From Clostridium yunnanense (GTDB taxonomy: Bacteria > Bacillota > Clostridia > Clostridiales > Clostridiaceae), in assembly GCF_016595795.1 (NCBI RefSeq), contig NZ_JAENHN010000025.1, positions 8,689 through 72,688 on the forward strand: 64,000 bases of DNA. The letters are read 5' to 3'. Positions 36,561 to 44,973 of the stretch are shown one piece after another. Numbering within the stretch: the stretch's first letter is position 1; each line of letters begins with the position of its first letter. The translations under genes were made by a program, and so were the position numbers. The notes beneath the pieces are model-generated. The model had not been told where the DNA came from. It saw only the letters and a program-made list of their open reading frames with translations, and ran no database searches.

Positions 36561-37430
36561 TTATTTTTTTATTCCAAGATCATAAACTCTCACATAATCT
36601 ATTTCCATCGCTTGTGGAAAAACACTGTCATCAATGCCTTTTTGACCACCCCAGCTACCACCAACTGCAATGTTTAATATTAAATGAAAAGGTTTGTCAT
36701 ACGGCCAAGCTTTCCACTTTTCTTCCTTGTCAGTTACAGGATCATATTCTGTAGTAAAATATTTTTGGTTGTCCACAAAAAAATCTATTTTATTAGGTCT
36801 CCACTCCATAGCATATACATGGAATTCAGTGTCGACATTATCAACCTTTATTTGTGCAGTTTTTTGTGTATTTGCTTTCCAATAATATTTTAGTGAATGT
36901 GCTGTAGCATGTATCATACCGTGATCAAACCCTACATGCTCCATTATGTCTAGCTCTCCACTTTTCGGCCAAGTTCCATAGTCACTATTTTCAGGCATCA
37001 TCCATATTGCCGGCCAAGTACCTACCCCTTTAGGTAACTTTGCCCTAATTTCAAATCTTCCATAGCACCAAGATTCTTTACTTAAAAGCCTTGCAGAAGT
37101 GTATTCATTAATTTGATATTTTTCTTTATTTGCAGTAATTATTAGCTTTCCATCCTGAACCTTAGCATTTGAGAGTTCATCAGTATAACACTGCTTTTCA
37201 TCGTTTCCCCAACCTGATCCACCAATATCATATCTCCATTTTTCTTTGCTTGGAGCACCATCTTCATTGAAATCGTCTTCAAACACCAGCTTCATATTCT
37301 CATTATTTTTTCCATCAATCTTCATATCTCCCCACTTTCTATCACTTCTAATTACATTTATTCCAATAACTATCACTAAGGTAATGCTTAACACTATGCC
37401 TACCCCTAAATATAGCCTTTTATTTTTCAC
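36561..37430 (-). CDS. Membrane-anchored GH16 beta-glucanase (laminarinase/lichenase)
   Basis: About 290 residues. An N-terminal hydrophobic helix (LYLGVGIVLSITLVIVIGINVI) acts as a signal anchor, so the enzyme faces outside. The GH16 jelly-roll follows: FEDDFNEDGAPSKEKWRYDIGG, catalytic motif GELDIMEHVG (nucleophile and acid/base Glu in E-x-D-x-x-E), AMEWRPNKIDFFVD, and NIAVGGSWGG, the last typical of endo-beta-1,3-glucanases. The GTG at 37430 has AAGGGG nine bases upstream, whereas the ATG at 37460 has no site, so I chose GTG. It would cut beta-1,3-glucan outside the cell, feeding oligosaccharides to the GH94 phosphorylase encoded next. Confidence 0.88.
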   Translation of the reverse strand: MKNKRLYLGVGIVLSITLVIVIGINVIRSDRKWGDMKIDGKNNENMKLVFEDDFNEDGAPSKEKWRYDIGGSGWGNDEKQCYTDELSNAKVQDGKLIITANKEKYQINEYTSARLLSKESWCYGRFEIRAKLPKGVGTWPAIWMMPENSDYGTWPKSGELDIMEHVGFDHGMIHATAHSLKYYWKANTQKTAQIKVDNVDTEFHVYAMEWRPNKIDFFVDNQKYFTTEYDPVTDKEEKWKAWPYDKPFHLILNIAVGGSWGGQKGIDDSVFPQAMEIDYVRVYDLGIKK

Positions 37431-37814
37431 CCATTTACACCCCTTGTATTTTAAAAACATATATTAACATTATGCTTTTTATCATTCTAAAAGAACACAC
37501 CCTACACCACTTTCTATTTTCCCATATAATACCTTTAGGGTCAATATTACAAACCATCCTATTTATTTATTTTAAGGTAATATATTTCAAGTTTTTATAG
37601 CTCGTATACTCTTCCACCAACACTGTTTACTCTTATTAGATTGTATGAATCTATCTGATATGACTTACTAATTCTTTGCTCATATTGTTATATATTTCAT
37701 TTTAAGCTGCTGAGTTTTTAATCCTCAAAATATAAATTTGAGCATCAAACATTTTATTTTTAGCAAAAGAACCACAAAACTAAGCTATTACTTAGTTTTA
37801 TGGCTCTCTAATTT
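37431..37814. other. Non-coding stretch upstream of the GH16-GH94 operon
   Basis: About 380 bases holding the ABC-exporter terminator (37769-37806). The rest must include the GH16 promoter, but I could not pick one with confidence. Confidence 0.55.
37769..37806 (-). terminator. Terminator of the ABC exporter operon
   Basis: GAGCCATAAAACTAAG and CTTAGTTTTGTGGTTC on the minus strand form a long stem followed by TTTTGC, just past the stop codon at 37815. Confidence 0.85.
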
Positions 37815-39584
37815 TTATCCTACTACTTTATCAAAGTCTGCAAATTGAGCATGATAAAGTTGCTCATAATATCCTTTTTGCTTTAAAAGCTCCTCATGAG
37901 TACCTTGTTCAACTATTCCTCCGTTACTCATAACCAGTATTAGATCTGCATTCTTAATCGTTGATAATCTATGTGCTATAACAAAGGATGTCCTATCTTT
38001 CATAATATTTCTCATAGCCGCTTGTAATTTTTGCTCTAGCCTTGTATCTACTGAGCTAGTAGCCTCATCTAATATCAAAATGGGAGGATCACAAAGTACA
38101 GTCCTTGCTATGGTCATAAGTTGTTTTTCGCCTTGTGAAATATTATTTGCCTCTTCATTTAGTATCATGTCATAACCTTCAGGCAAAGTGGTAATAAAAT
38201 GATGAACATTTGCAACCTTTGCGGCCCTGACTATTTCTTCCTCTGTAGCACCTTCTTTTCCATACCCGATATTTTCTTTTATGCTTCCATTAAACAACCA
38301 AGTATCTTGAAGCACCATCCCAAACTTTTCTCTTAAACTTTCTCTTTTCATATTCTTTATATCTACACCATTAATCTTTATGGAACCAGCAGTGACATCA
38401 TAAAATCTCATTAATATATTAATCAATGTAGTCTTTCCTACTCCAGTTGGCCCTACAATTGCCACCATTTGGCCACTTTTCACCTTGAAGCTAACATTAT
38501 TAAGTAAAGGCTTATCCTTTGTATATGAAAAAGCTACATTTTCAAAATATACTTCTCCACAACCATTTTCATTAGTTTTTTCTGCTTCAGCTTTTTCTAA
38601 CTCCTCTTCTTCATTCAAAAACTCAAACACTCTATGAACTGCAGCTATTGAGGACTGAATTGCCCCAGCTAATTGAGTGACTTGTGACATCGGCTGATTA
38701 ACTTGCCATATATAACGAATAAAGGCTTGCAGTTGCCCCACTGCAATTGCTCCAGAAATTACATAAAAAGAACCTAGAATAGCTACTGTCCCTATTCCTA
38801 TATAGGTTATAAAACTTACAAGAGGCATCATCAACCCGCTTATAAACTGAGCTCTAAATCCTTCTTTGCACAATTCTTCATTGGCATCAGTAAATTCCTC
38901 TATAGAGTCTTTCTGTTTACCAAATAGCTTGATTTCATTAAAACCAGTAAATTTCTCCTGCACAACAGCATTTAGCTTTCCTAATGCAGCCTGTTGCTTT
39001 TCAAAAATAGGCTGAGATCTCTTTGTAATTATCTTAGAAATAATAACTGAACTGACTATAATTGCAAGTGAAATCATAGCCATTCCACTGTGAATCTTAA
39101 GCATCATATATACAGCGAAGCTTAACCCCAATATAGCATTAAGAATCTGTGCAAAGCTTTGTTGAAGTGCATTTGAAATAGTATCTACATCATTGGAAAC
39201 TCTGCTCAAGGTATCCCCTAAAGAGTTTTTATCAAAATACGAAATCGGTAGTCTTGCAATCTTCTTTTGAACATCTCTTCTCAAATCCTCCATGGCATTT
39301 TGAATAGCGTCGGTTAAAAAAATTTGATAAAAATAACTACTTAAGTTTCCTACTATATAAATAAAAATCAAGGTTAGTATAATCTGAGTTATCTTCGCAA
39401 ACTCAACTGGTCGTTCTGCCCTAACATCAGAAAATAATTGTGTTGTAATCATACCTTCAAAGGTTGGACTTAACGCAGCAAGATATGCCGCTACAATAAT
39501 CAGTAGTATTGATGCTATTATCTTTAGCTTATATTTTTTCAAATACGGAATTAAATACTTAACTCCATTATTTTTACCTTTCAT
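37815..39584 (-). CDS. Heterodimeric ABC exporter, subunit with consensus ATP site
   Basis: 589 residues: six-span type IV exporter membrane domain (1-320) and one ATPase domain. Walker A GPTGVGKTTLINIL, Q-loop VLQDTWLFNGSI, signature NISQGEKQLMTIAR, Walker B LILDEATSSVD with catalytic Glu, and H-loop VIAHRLSTI are all intact. Start AAAGGAGG then ATG; the ATG overlaps the stop codon of the upstream subunit (ATGA), so the two are made in step. Such pairs export lipids or drugs; with the MerR-family regulator alongside, a multidrug or antimicrobial efflux role is plausible. Confidence 0.92.
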   Translation of the reverse strand: MKGKNNGVKYLIPYLKKYKLKIIASILLIIVAAYLAALSPTFEGMITTQLFSDVRAERPVEFAKITQIILTLIFIYIVGNLSSYFYQIFLTDAIQNAMEDLRRDVQKKIARLPISYFDKNSLGDTLSRVSNDVDTISNALQQSFAQILNAILGLSFAVYMMLKIHSGMAMISLAIIVSSVIISKIITKRSQPIFEKQQAALGKLNAVVQEKFTGFNEIKLFGKQKDSIEEFTDANEELCKEGFRAQFISGLMMPLVSFITYIGIGTVAILGSFYVISGAIAVGQLQAFIRYIWQVNQPMSQVTQLAGAIQSSIAAVHRVFEFLNEEEELEKAEAEKTNENGCGEVYFENVAFSYTKDKPLLNNVSFKVKSGQMVAIVGPTGVGKTTLINILMRFYDVTAGSIKINGVDIKNMKRESLREKFGMVLQDTWLFNGSIKENIGYGKEGATEEEIVRAAKVANVHHFITTLPEGYDMILNEEANNISQGEKQLMTIARTVLCDPPILILDEATSSVDTRLEQKLQAAMRNIMKDRTSFVIAHRLSTIKNADLILVMSNGGIVEQGTHEELLKQKGYYEQLYHAQFADFDKVVG

Positions 39585-41311
39585 ATTGCTAATTCCTCCT
39601 TTGACAATTGACTAGAAGCTATCTCATAATAAACTGTAGACTCCTTCAATAGCTGATCATGAGTTCCCATACCAACTATCTTTCCTTCATCCAATACTAT
39701 AATTTGATTAGCATCCATTATTGAAGACACTCTCTGAGCTACAATTAAGGTAATCGCTTCTGTTGTCTCACTTTTTAACCTCTTTCTTAATTCTGCATCT
39801 GTTTTAAAATCCAATGCAGAAAAAGAGTCATCAAAAATATATATATCAGGTTTTCTTATAACTGCTCTAGAAATACTTACCCTTTGCTTTTGTCCTCCAG
39901 ACAAGTTACTTCCACTCTCTTCTACTTTATCTTCAAACTGTTCAGGTTTGTCTACAATAAAATCATAGGCTTGTGCTATTCTTGCACTAGCTTCTATTTC
40001 AGACTGATTAGCATCATGCTTTCCATACTTTATATTTTCACTTATACTACCTGAAAAAAGCACAGCCTTTTGAGGTATGAAACCTATCTTTTTCCTTAAA
40101 GTTCTTAAATCATATTGTCTTACATCTACACCATCTATTTTTATACTTCCACTACTAACGTCATATGCTCTAGGAATAAGGTTAACTAGAGTACTTTTTC
40201 CACTTCCAGTACTTCCAATAAAAGCGACAACATCACCTTTTTTAGCTTTGAAACTGATGTTTTCTAATACTGGAGCTTGACTACCAGGATATTTGAAACT
40301 AACATCATCAAACTCCAAGGTGACACTTTCATCACCATTGAATACTGGGTTCTCTGGATTCTTAATAGATGGCTCTTCATCTAATATTTCCTGAATACGT
40401 CTAGCACTTATTGATGCACGAGGATACATAACAAATACCAAACAGAATAACATGATAGAAAACATAGCATGAAACATGTATTCTTGAAAAGCTACTAAGC
40501 TTCCAATCTGAAGCACACCTTGGTCAACCATCTTGCTAGAAAGAATAAACACAATTACAAGTCCAACATTTAGAAGGAAGAAAAATGCAGGTTGCGGCAC
40601 TGCCATAAGCTTAAATAGTTTCTTTGAGTTATATGCATAATCCTTATTCGCTTTAGAAAATCTTTCACTCTCATATTTATCCTTTCTAAAAGCACGAATT
40701 ACTCTAACTCCAGTTAAGTTTTCTCTAATAATCTTATTTATCTTATCCATGCCACTTTGTTGCTTTGTACTGATTGGCTCGCTGATTTTAGCTATGATAA
40801 ATACACCTAAGCATATAATAGGAATGAAAGCTCCAATTATCATAGACAGCGTTACATTCGTTTTTATTACCATAACCACACTTATTACTATCATCACTGG
40901 AGTTAATAATGCTGTCCTAAGAATCACATTAATAAACTGCATCAAAATGAAAGCATCGTTAGTGGTTCTAGTTATCATACTTGATACTCCGAATTTATTG
41001 TACTCAGTATGCGAAAATTCCTGTGCCTTCTTGAATATATCATTTCTTATATCCCTTGTAATAGAAGTACTAATCTTAGAACTACAGTAAGCTAACAATA
41101 TGTTACCTATACCCCCTATAATCGCTACTACAAGAATTATTACTCCCAATTTATATATATAATATTTATCACTTAACACAATACCTCTATCTATCATCCT
41201 AGACACAATTGTAGGAATCCCAAGCTCTGCTACTGCAAAGCCTAACACAGCTAAAACATTTAAAAATACATATAATTTATAATTTTTCAAGTGCTGCAAA
41301 ATCAGCTTCAT
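39581..41311 (-). CDS. Heterodimeric ABC exporter, subunit with degenerate ATP site
   Basis: 576 residues, the same layout as its partner. Walker A GSTGSGKSTLVNLIP and signature LSGGQKQRVSISRA are intact, but Walker B reads IYIFDDSFSALD (Asp in place of the catalytic Glu) and the H-loop reads LIVAQRVSSI (Gln in place of His). That asymmetry is the known hallmark of heterodimeric exporters such as BmrCD or TM287/288: one ATP site hydrolyses and the other only binds. It is the first gene of the operon, 60 bases from the MerR-type promoter at 41378-41408, with GGAGAGGTG before the ATG. Confidence 0.93.
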   Translation of the reverse strand: MKLILQHLKNYKLYVFLNVLAVLGFAVAELGIPTIVSRMIDRGIVLSDKYYIYKLGVIILVVAIIGGIGNILLAYCSSKISTSITRDIRNDIFKKAQEFSHTEYNKFGVSSMITRTTNDAFILMQFINVILRTALLTPVMIVISVVMVIKTNVTLSMIIGAFIPIICLGVFIIAKISEPISTKQQSGMDKINKIIRENLTGVRVIRAFRKDKYESERFSKANKDYAYNSKKLFKLMAVPQPAFFFLLNVGLVIVFILSSKMVDQGVLQIGSLVAFQEYMFHAMFSIMLFCLVFVMYPRASISARRIQEILDEEPSIKNPENPVFNGDESVTLEFDDVSFKYPGSQAPVLENISFKAKKGDVVAFIGSTGSGKSTLVNLIPRAYDVSSGSIKIDGVDVRQYDLRTLRKKIGFIPQKAVLFSGSISENIKYGKHDANQSEIEASARIAQAYDFIVDKPEQFEDKVEESGSNLSGGQKQRVSISRAVIRKPDIYIFDDSFSALDFKTDAELRKRLKSETTEAITLIVAQRVSSIMDANQIIVLDEGKIVGMGTHDQLLKESTVYYEIASSQLSKEELAI

Positions 41312-41353
41312 TATTAAACACCTCTCCTATCTGCATATTCCTAAAATCTATAC

Positions 41354-41382
41354 TTGATTAGTATACCGATAGGTATTATCAT
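41354..41382 (+). promoter_or_regulatory. Putative promoter of the MerR-family regulator
   Basis: TTGATT (41354-41359), 17 bases, TATCAT (41377-41382) on the plus strand. It overlaps the -10 region of the opposing exporter promoter, so regulator binding would affect both. A second small inverted repeat, ATACC GATA GGTAT, lies within it. Confidence 0.5.
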
Positions 41383-41408
41383 AAACTATAAGGTTACCTT
41401 ATAGTCAA
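41378..41408 (-). promoter_or_regulatory. MerR-type promoter of the ABC exporter operon, 19-bp spacer
   Basis: On the minus strand: -35 TTGACT (41408-41403), exactly 19 bases, then -10 TATGAT (41383-41378). A 19-base spacer is too long for normal sigma-A promoters. It is the signature of MerR-family promoters, where the activator twists the DNA to realign the two boxes. Confidence 0.8.
41385..41405. promoter_or_regulatory. MerR-family operator palindrome
   Basis: ACTATAAGGT, one central base, then ACCTTATAGT: perfect 10-base arms lying inside the 19-base spacer of the exporter promoter. This is the expected binding site of the regulator encoded 18 bases downstream on the plus strand. Confidence 0.8.
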
Positions 41409-41422
41409 GAGGAGAAGATGGC

Positions 41423-42250
41423 GTGTATAAAAAATATTTTACTACTGGAAAGTTTGCTAAGCTGTGCAATATAGATAAACATGTTCTATTTCACTATGAT
41501 GATATAGGTTTGTTTAAACCTGAAGTCATAAATGAAAAAGGCTATCGCTACTACTCCTATGAGCAGTACTTTACCTTGTACGTTATACTAAATCTTAAAA
41601 ATCTAGGAATGTCTTTAATGGATATAAAAAGCTATCTTGAACACCGCAATCCTGAGATGCTCTTATCCTTACTAGAGGAGAAAACCAAAGATATATCCGA
41701 GAAAATAAAGTGGCTTCAAGAAGTTCAAAGAAGCATAGAAAATTTGAAAGAGTTAACTACGGAAGGGATGCATAGCACCTATGATATACAGGTAGAAGTA
41801 CTTCCAGAAGCCACCATCATCCCTTCACATAATATCGAAAATGAATCCAACAGTGATTTTGCCACCTTCATGCAGGAGTATATTAAATTTTGCAAAAGTC
41901 TAGGAGTGACTATTAACGAGTATGTTGGAACCATGATATCCGTAAATAATATTAGAAAAAACAACTTTTTAAATTTCTCTTATTTATATGTAAAGTCAGA
42001 TAATCCTATAGAAGGGCAAACCATTACTAGAAAAAAAGGCCTATATTTATGTGGGTACTTTAAAGGTAAATACGAAGATTTTCATAAGCTTTATGAAAAA
42101 ATGTTAGCTTATGCTGATGAAAATAATATTGCTTTAGGAGAGTACTCTTATGAAGAATATCTAATTTCAGATATAGCTGAGAAAAATCAGGATAACTATG
42201 TGTCGAAGCTTATGATTGAAATAGCTAACAATTCCTTTCTTGAAGATTGA
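41423..42250 (+). CDS. MerR-family regulator with GyrI-like effector domain (BmrR/TipA type)
   Basis: 275 residues. The N-terminal winged helix-turn-helix ([33 protein letters not shown] and [16 protein letters not shown]) binds DNA. A dimerising helix follows (about 78-115), then a C-terminal GyrI-like domain (about 120-275) that in BmrR-type proteins binds hydrophobic cationic drugs. The GTG start at 41423 has AGAGGAGA upstream. It is divergent from the ABC exporter and presumably activates it on drug binding at the 41385-41405 palindrome. The effector is unknown. Confidence 0.9.
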   Translation: MYKKYFTTGKFAKLCNIDKHVLFHYDDIGLFKPEVINEKGYRYYSYEQYFTLYVILNLKNLGMSLMDIKSYLEHRNPEMLLSLLEEKTKDISEKIKWLQEVQRSIENLKELTTEGMHSTYDIQVEVLPEATIIPSHNIENESNSDFATFMQEYIKFCKSLGVTINEYVGTMISVNNIRKNNFLNFSYLYVKSDNPIEGQTITRKKGLYLCGYFKGKYEDFHKLYEKMLAYADENNIALGEYSYEEYLISDIAEKNQDNYVSKLMIEIANNSFLED

Positions 42251-42258
42251 TAAAAAAT

Positions 42259-42308
42259 AAAGTAGGCTTTGATAGACGGAACTTTTTCCTAAAATCAAAG
42301 CCTACTTT
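42259..42308. terminator. Terminator between MerR gene and small membrane gene
   Basis: AAAGTAGGCTTTGAT and ATCAAAGCCTACTTT form a perfect stem between two convergent genes; it can work on both strands. Confidence 0.8.
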
Positions 42309-42341
42309 GCAGTGCAAAAACAATCTAAGACCTATAGTCTT

Positions 42342-42662
42342 TCATCCCCTTTTCGCCGTAAGCACTAAAAAGAGTGCAGCAGCAATAACAAACAACACAT
42401 ATAAAGAAGATAGAACAAGTGATATAATAGAAAGGGTTTTCTTTCTATTTTTCTTTGTCAAATCTATAATTGATAAAATAATTGCCCCTACTAAAGATAC
42501 CATTATTATTGAAGGAGTCAAACTAACAAGTAAAGGAAATAAAATTCGATTTCTTGCAACGAATAAAGGAAAAACATATCCAATTGAAGTTAAACAAATA
42601 GAAACCTTCGAAATTTTTGAAACTAATAACTTATCTTTAGGATTTACGTTAGGAACATTCAT
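42342..42662 (-). CDS. Small membrane protein, function unknown
   Basis: 106 residues with two clear membrane helices (about 46-66, 78-102) separated by a basic loop (DLTKKNRKKTL); residues 26-44 may form a third. AAGGAGA precedes the ATG at a good distance, which favours this frame over the opposing plus-strand frame 42247-42669, which has no ribosome site. The pattern is faintly like DUF4190-type proteins, but I would not assign it. Its upstream side is the guaA remnant at 42752-42803. Confidence 0.6.
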   Translation of the reverse strand: MNVPNVNPKDKLLVSKISKVSICLTSIGYVFPLFVARNRILFPLLVSLTPSIIMVSLVGAIILSIIDLTKKNRKKTLSIISLVLSSLYVLFVIAAALFLVLTAKRG

Positions 42663-42751
42663 AGCTTAATCTCCTTATACTAAAATTGATTGAAGTATTA
42701 TTTATACGTACTTTACCAATACTATTTATTCTATTCATATTTTTTTACCAC

Positions 42752-42803
42752 TTCTGTTTACTCCTTTAACTTCGTTAACAATTCTTCTTGAAATCTTATC
42801 TAA
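42752..42803 (-). pseudogene. Fragment of guaA (17 codons) next to the dockerin gene
   Basis: These 52 bases match 45024-45075 inside guaA at 48 positions. On the minus strand they read [17 protein letters not shown], against [17 protein letters not shown] in the intact GuaA. The match starts two to three bases after the dockerin stop codon and ends abruptly. The final ~15 codons of guaA are not present. The dockerin gene therefore lies between a full guaA and a guaA scrap. It is non-functional. Confidence 0.8.
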
Positions 42804-42805
42804 TT

Positions 42806-44731
42806 TTAACTAATCTTTTTTGCGATGCTAACCAAATCAAATATATCTATAATTCCATCGCAGTTGTAATCATATTGAGCTTGCCAGTTAGAACTTGATT
42901 TATTTGATTCATAACTCTGCGCCACATTTGCTAAATCTATTAAATTGATTTCACTATCCTTATTTGTGTCATAATATTTGTTAAATATCTTATATGATAT
43001 TATTTTCTCATTACCATAAACATCAACTGTCTTAACGTCAAGCTGCTGCTTATTTGTAGTATCTACATCTAATTTAAATGTACCATTATAATAATAATTA
43101 ACCTTACTACTATCTACATACAAATCAGCTACTGGAACAACTGCTCCCGTTACACTTAACTTATTATCAAAAGCAGTTAATGTATTATCCCTTGTTGCTT
43201 CATATAATTTAAAAGGTATACTTATAGGATCACTCGATGCTACAATCGAACTAATAGAATTAATTCCGCCTAACATAAGAACAGTTCCATTATATAAAGT
43301 AGAATTTCCCCAATTAAACTGTCTTGCATATATTCCTCCAGTAACGGTTAGATTACCGTAGTTTTTAATAGCTCCCAAAACATAAATATTGCCATTAACT
43401 GTGACCTGCCCACTTATAGTGAGTACTGCTTGAGGTCCAACATATAAATCACCATTTATTGTATTACTTGTCCACGTTTCACTTTGAGTAACTGCTTTTT
43501 GTGGTAATGGATCTACATTGTTGTTTAAATCTTTTAATTGGAAATTACAGTTGCTAAAATCCTGGCTAGGATTTGAGATTGAAATATTAGAATTGTATAT
43601 ATTAATATAATTACCCGATCTGTCATCAATAGTAACATATTTTATTTTCCATATACCAGCTTCATCTGTATCGCTTAAACTTATACTATCTACATTTTTT
43701 CCTTCCTGAGGGCTATACATAGATATGTATCTTGTTTTCTTTGTTATTGGACTTTCATAACATAAATATATGCTTTTAAGTCCACTACCCCCATTATCAG
43801 TTGCATCCACAGTTACTTGTACACTCTCGCCTGGCATGACTGTTGCTTTATCTATACTTATACTCTTTAATACTGGTGGTGTTATATCCGCACTTGTTCC
43901 TTTTAATTCAAAATTGCAGTTACTAAAATCTTGATTAGGTTTTGAGATTGAAATATTAGAATTGTATATATTAATATAGTTATCCGATTGATCATCAATA
44001 GTGATATATTTTATTTTCCATATACCAGCTTCATCTGTATCACTTAAACTTATACTATCTACATTTTTTCCTTCCTGAGGGCTATACATAGATATGTATC
44101 TTGTTTTCTTTGTTATTGGACTTTCATAACATAAATATATGCTTTTAAGTCCACTACCCCCATTATCAGTTGCATCCACAGTTACTTGTACACTCTCGCC
44201 TGGCATGACTGTTGCTTTATCTATACTTATACTCTTTAATACTGGTGGTGTTATATCCGCACTTGTTCCTTTTAATTCAAAATTGCAGTTACTAAAATCT
44301 TGATTAGGTTTTGAGATTGAAATATTAGAATTGTATATATTAATATAGTTGCTCGACTGATCATCAATAGTAATATATTTTATTTTCCATATACCCGCCT
44401 CATCTTTATCACTTAAACTTATACTACTTACGTTTTTTCCTTCCTGAGGGCTATATATAGATATGTATCTTGTTTTCTTTGTTATTGGACTTTCATAACA
44501 TAAATATATGCTCTTAAGTCCACTCCCCCCATTATCAGTTGCATCCACAGTTACTTGTACACTCTCGCCTGCTACTACTGAGGTTTTATCTATAATTATA
44601 CTCTTTAATACGGGTGGTGTTATATCACTTACTGCTTTTACCACCGTCTTAGGTATAATTACATAACCTAAGATTATACAAAAACTGATTAAACCTGCTA
44701 TTATTCTTTTAATGGTCAACTTTATCCCCAT
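42806..44731 (-). CDS. Secreted dockerin protein with three Ig-like repeats and a beta-helical segment
   Basis: 641 residues. Signal peptide (IKRIIAGLISFCIILGYVII...VVKA). Three 123-residue repeats (about 36-404), each starting DITPPVLKSI-IDK, are nearly identical to one another. A segment rich in 'NGDLYV / VNGNIYV / TVTGGIYA' (about 415-475) looks like a bactofilin-type right-handed beta-helix. A short beta domain follows, then a C-terminal type I dockerin (about 583-641) with two calcium loops, DTNKDSEINLIDL and DYNCDGIIDIFDL. The dockerin should plug into a cohesin on a scaffoldin, so this is probably a cellulosome-like or surface-complex subunit without a catalytic domain. The start is uncertain: a TTG at 44719 is better spaced from AAGGATGGGG than the ATG at 44731. 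Confidence 0.82.
   Translation of the reverse strand: MGIKLTIKRIIAGLISFCIILGYVIIPKTVVKAVSDITPPVLKSIIIDKTSVVAGESVQVTVDATDNGGSGLKSIYLCYESPITKKTRYISIYSPQEGKNVSSISLSDKDEAGIWKIKYITIDDQSSNYINIYNSNISISKPNQDFSNCNFELKGTSADITPPVLKSISIDKATVMPGESVQVTVDATDNGGSGLKSIYLCYESPITKKTRYISMYSPQEGKNVDSISLSDTDEAGIWKIKYITIDDQSDNYINIYNSNISISKPNQDFSNCNFELKGTSADITPPVLKSISIDKATVMPGESVQVTVDATDNGGSGLKSIYLCYESPITKKTRYISMYSPQEGKNVDSISLSDTDEAGIWKIKYVTIDDRSGNYINIYNSNISISNPSQDFSNCNFQLKDLNNNVDPLPQKAVTQSETWTSNTINGDLYVGPQAVLTISGQVTVNGNIYVLGAIKNYGNLTVTGGIYARQFNWGNSTLYNGTVLMLGGINSISSIVASSDPISIPFKLYEATRDNTLTAFDNKLSVTGAVVPVADLYVDSSKVNYYYNGTFKLDVDTTNKQQLDVKTVDVYGNEKIISYKIFNKYYDTNKDSEINLIDLANVAQSYESNKSSSNWQAQYDYNCDGIIDIFDLVSIAKKIS
43492..44598 (-). 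repeat. Three 369-bp tandem repeats within the dockerin gene
   Basis: The block from TACTCTTTAATACTGGTGG (43861) recurs 369 bases later at 44230, and again towards 44600 and back to about 43492. The first two intervals are almost identical at nucleotide level, so the duplication is recent, or maintained by gene conversion. The length equals 123 codons, one protein module. Confidence 0.75.
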
Positions 44732-44865
44732 CCTTATTCATAAAATTTCACTTTTTTACACATTTTACACATTTATATTTTACTTGCTTCTTAAACATGT
44801 ATCAATAAAAATATAACATCCAAAAAAATTTATAAAACTCTTCTCCAAATCACTATTCTAGAATT

Positions 44866-44926
44866 GAAAAAAAATCGCAGAAAGTGCTTACAATATCTGC
44901 AAAATAACAGAATATTGTAAGCACTT
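44866..44926 (-). terminator. Terminator of guaA
   Basis: AAGTGCTTACAATAT and ATATTGTAAGCACTT form a 15-bp perfect stem. The minus strand continues TCTGCGATTTTTTTT. It lies 48 bases past the guaA stop. Confidence 0.8.
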
Positions 44927-44973
44927 ACTTAACTATGCTTTATTTATATTTCAATCACTTAATTAAAGTTATT

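Noticed and set aside
42247-42669. Plus-strand 140-residue frame overlapping the MerR gene end
   Set aside because: It runs through a terminator stem and opposes the 106-residue membrane gene, which has a strong ribosome site on the minus strand.
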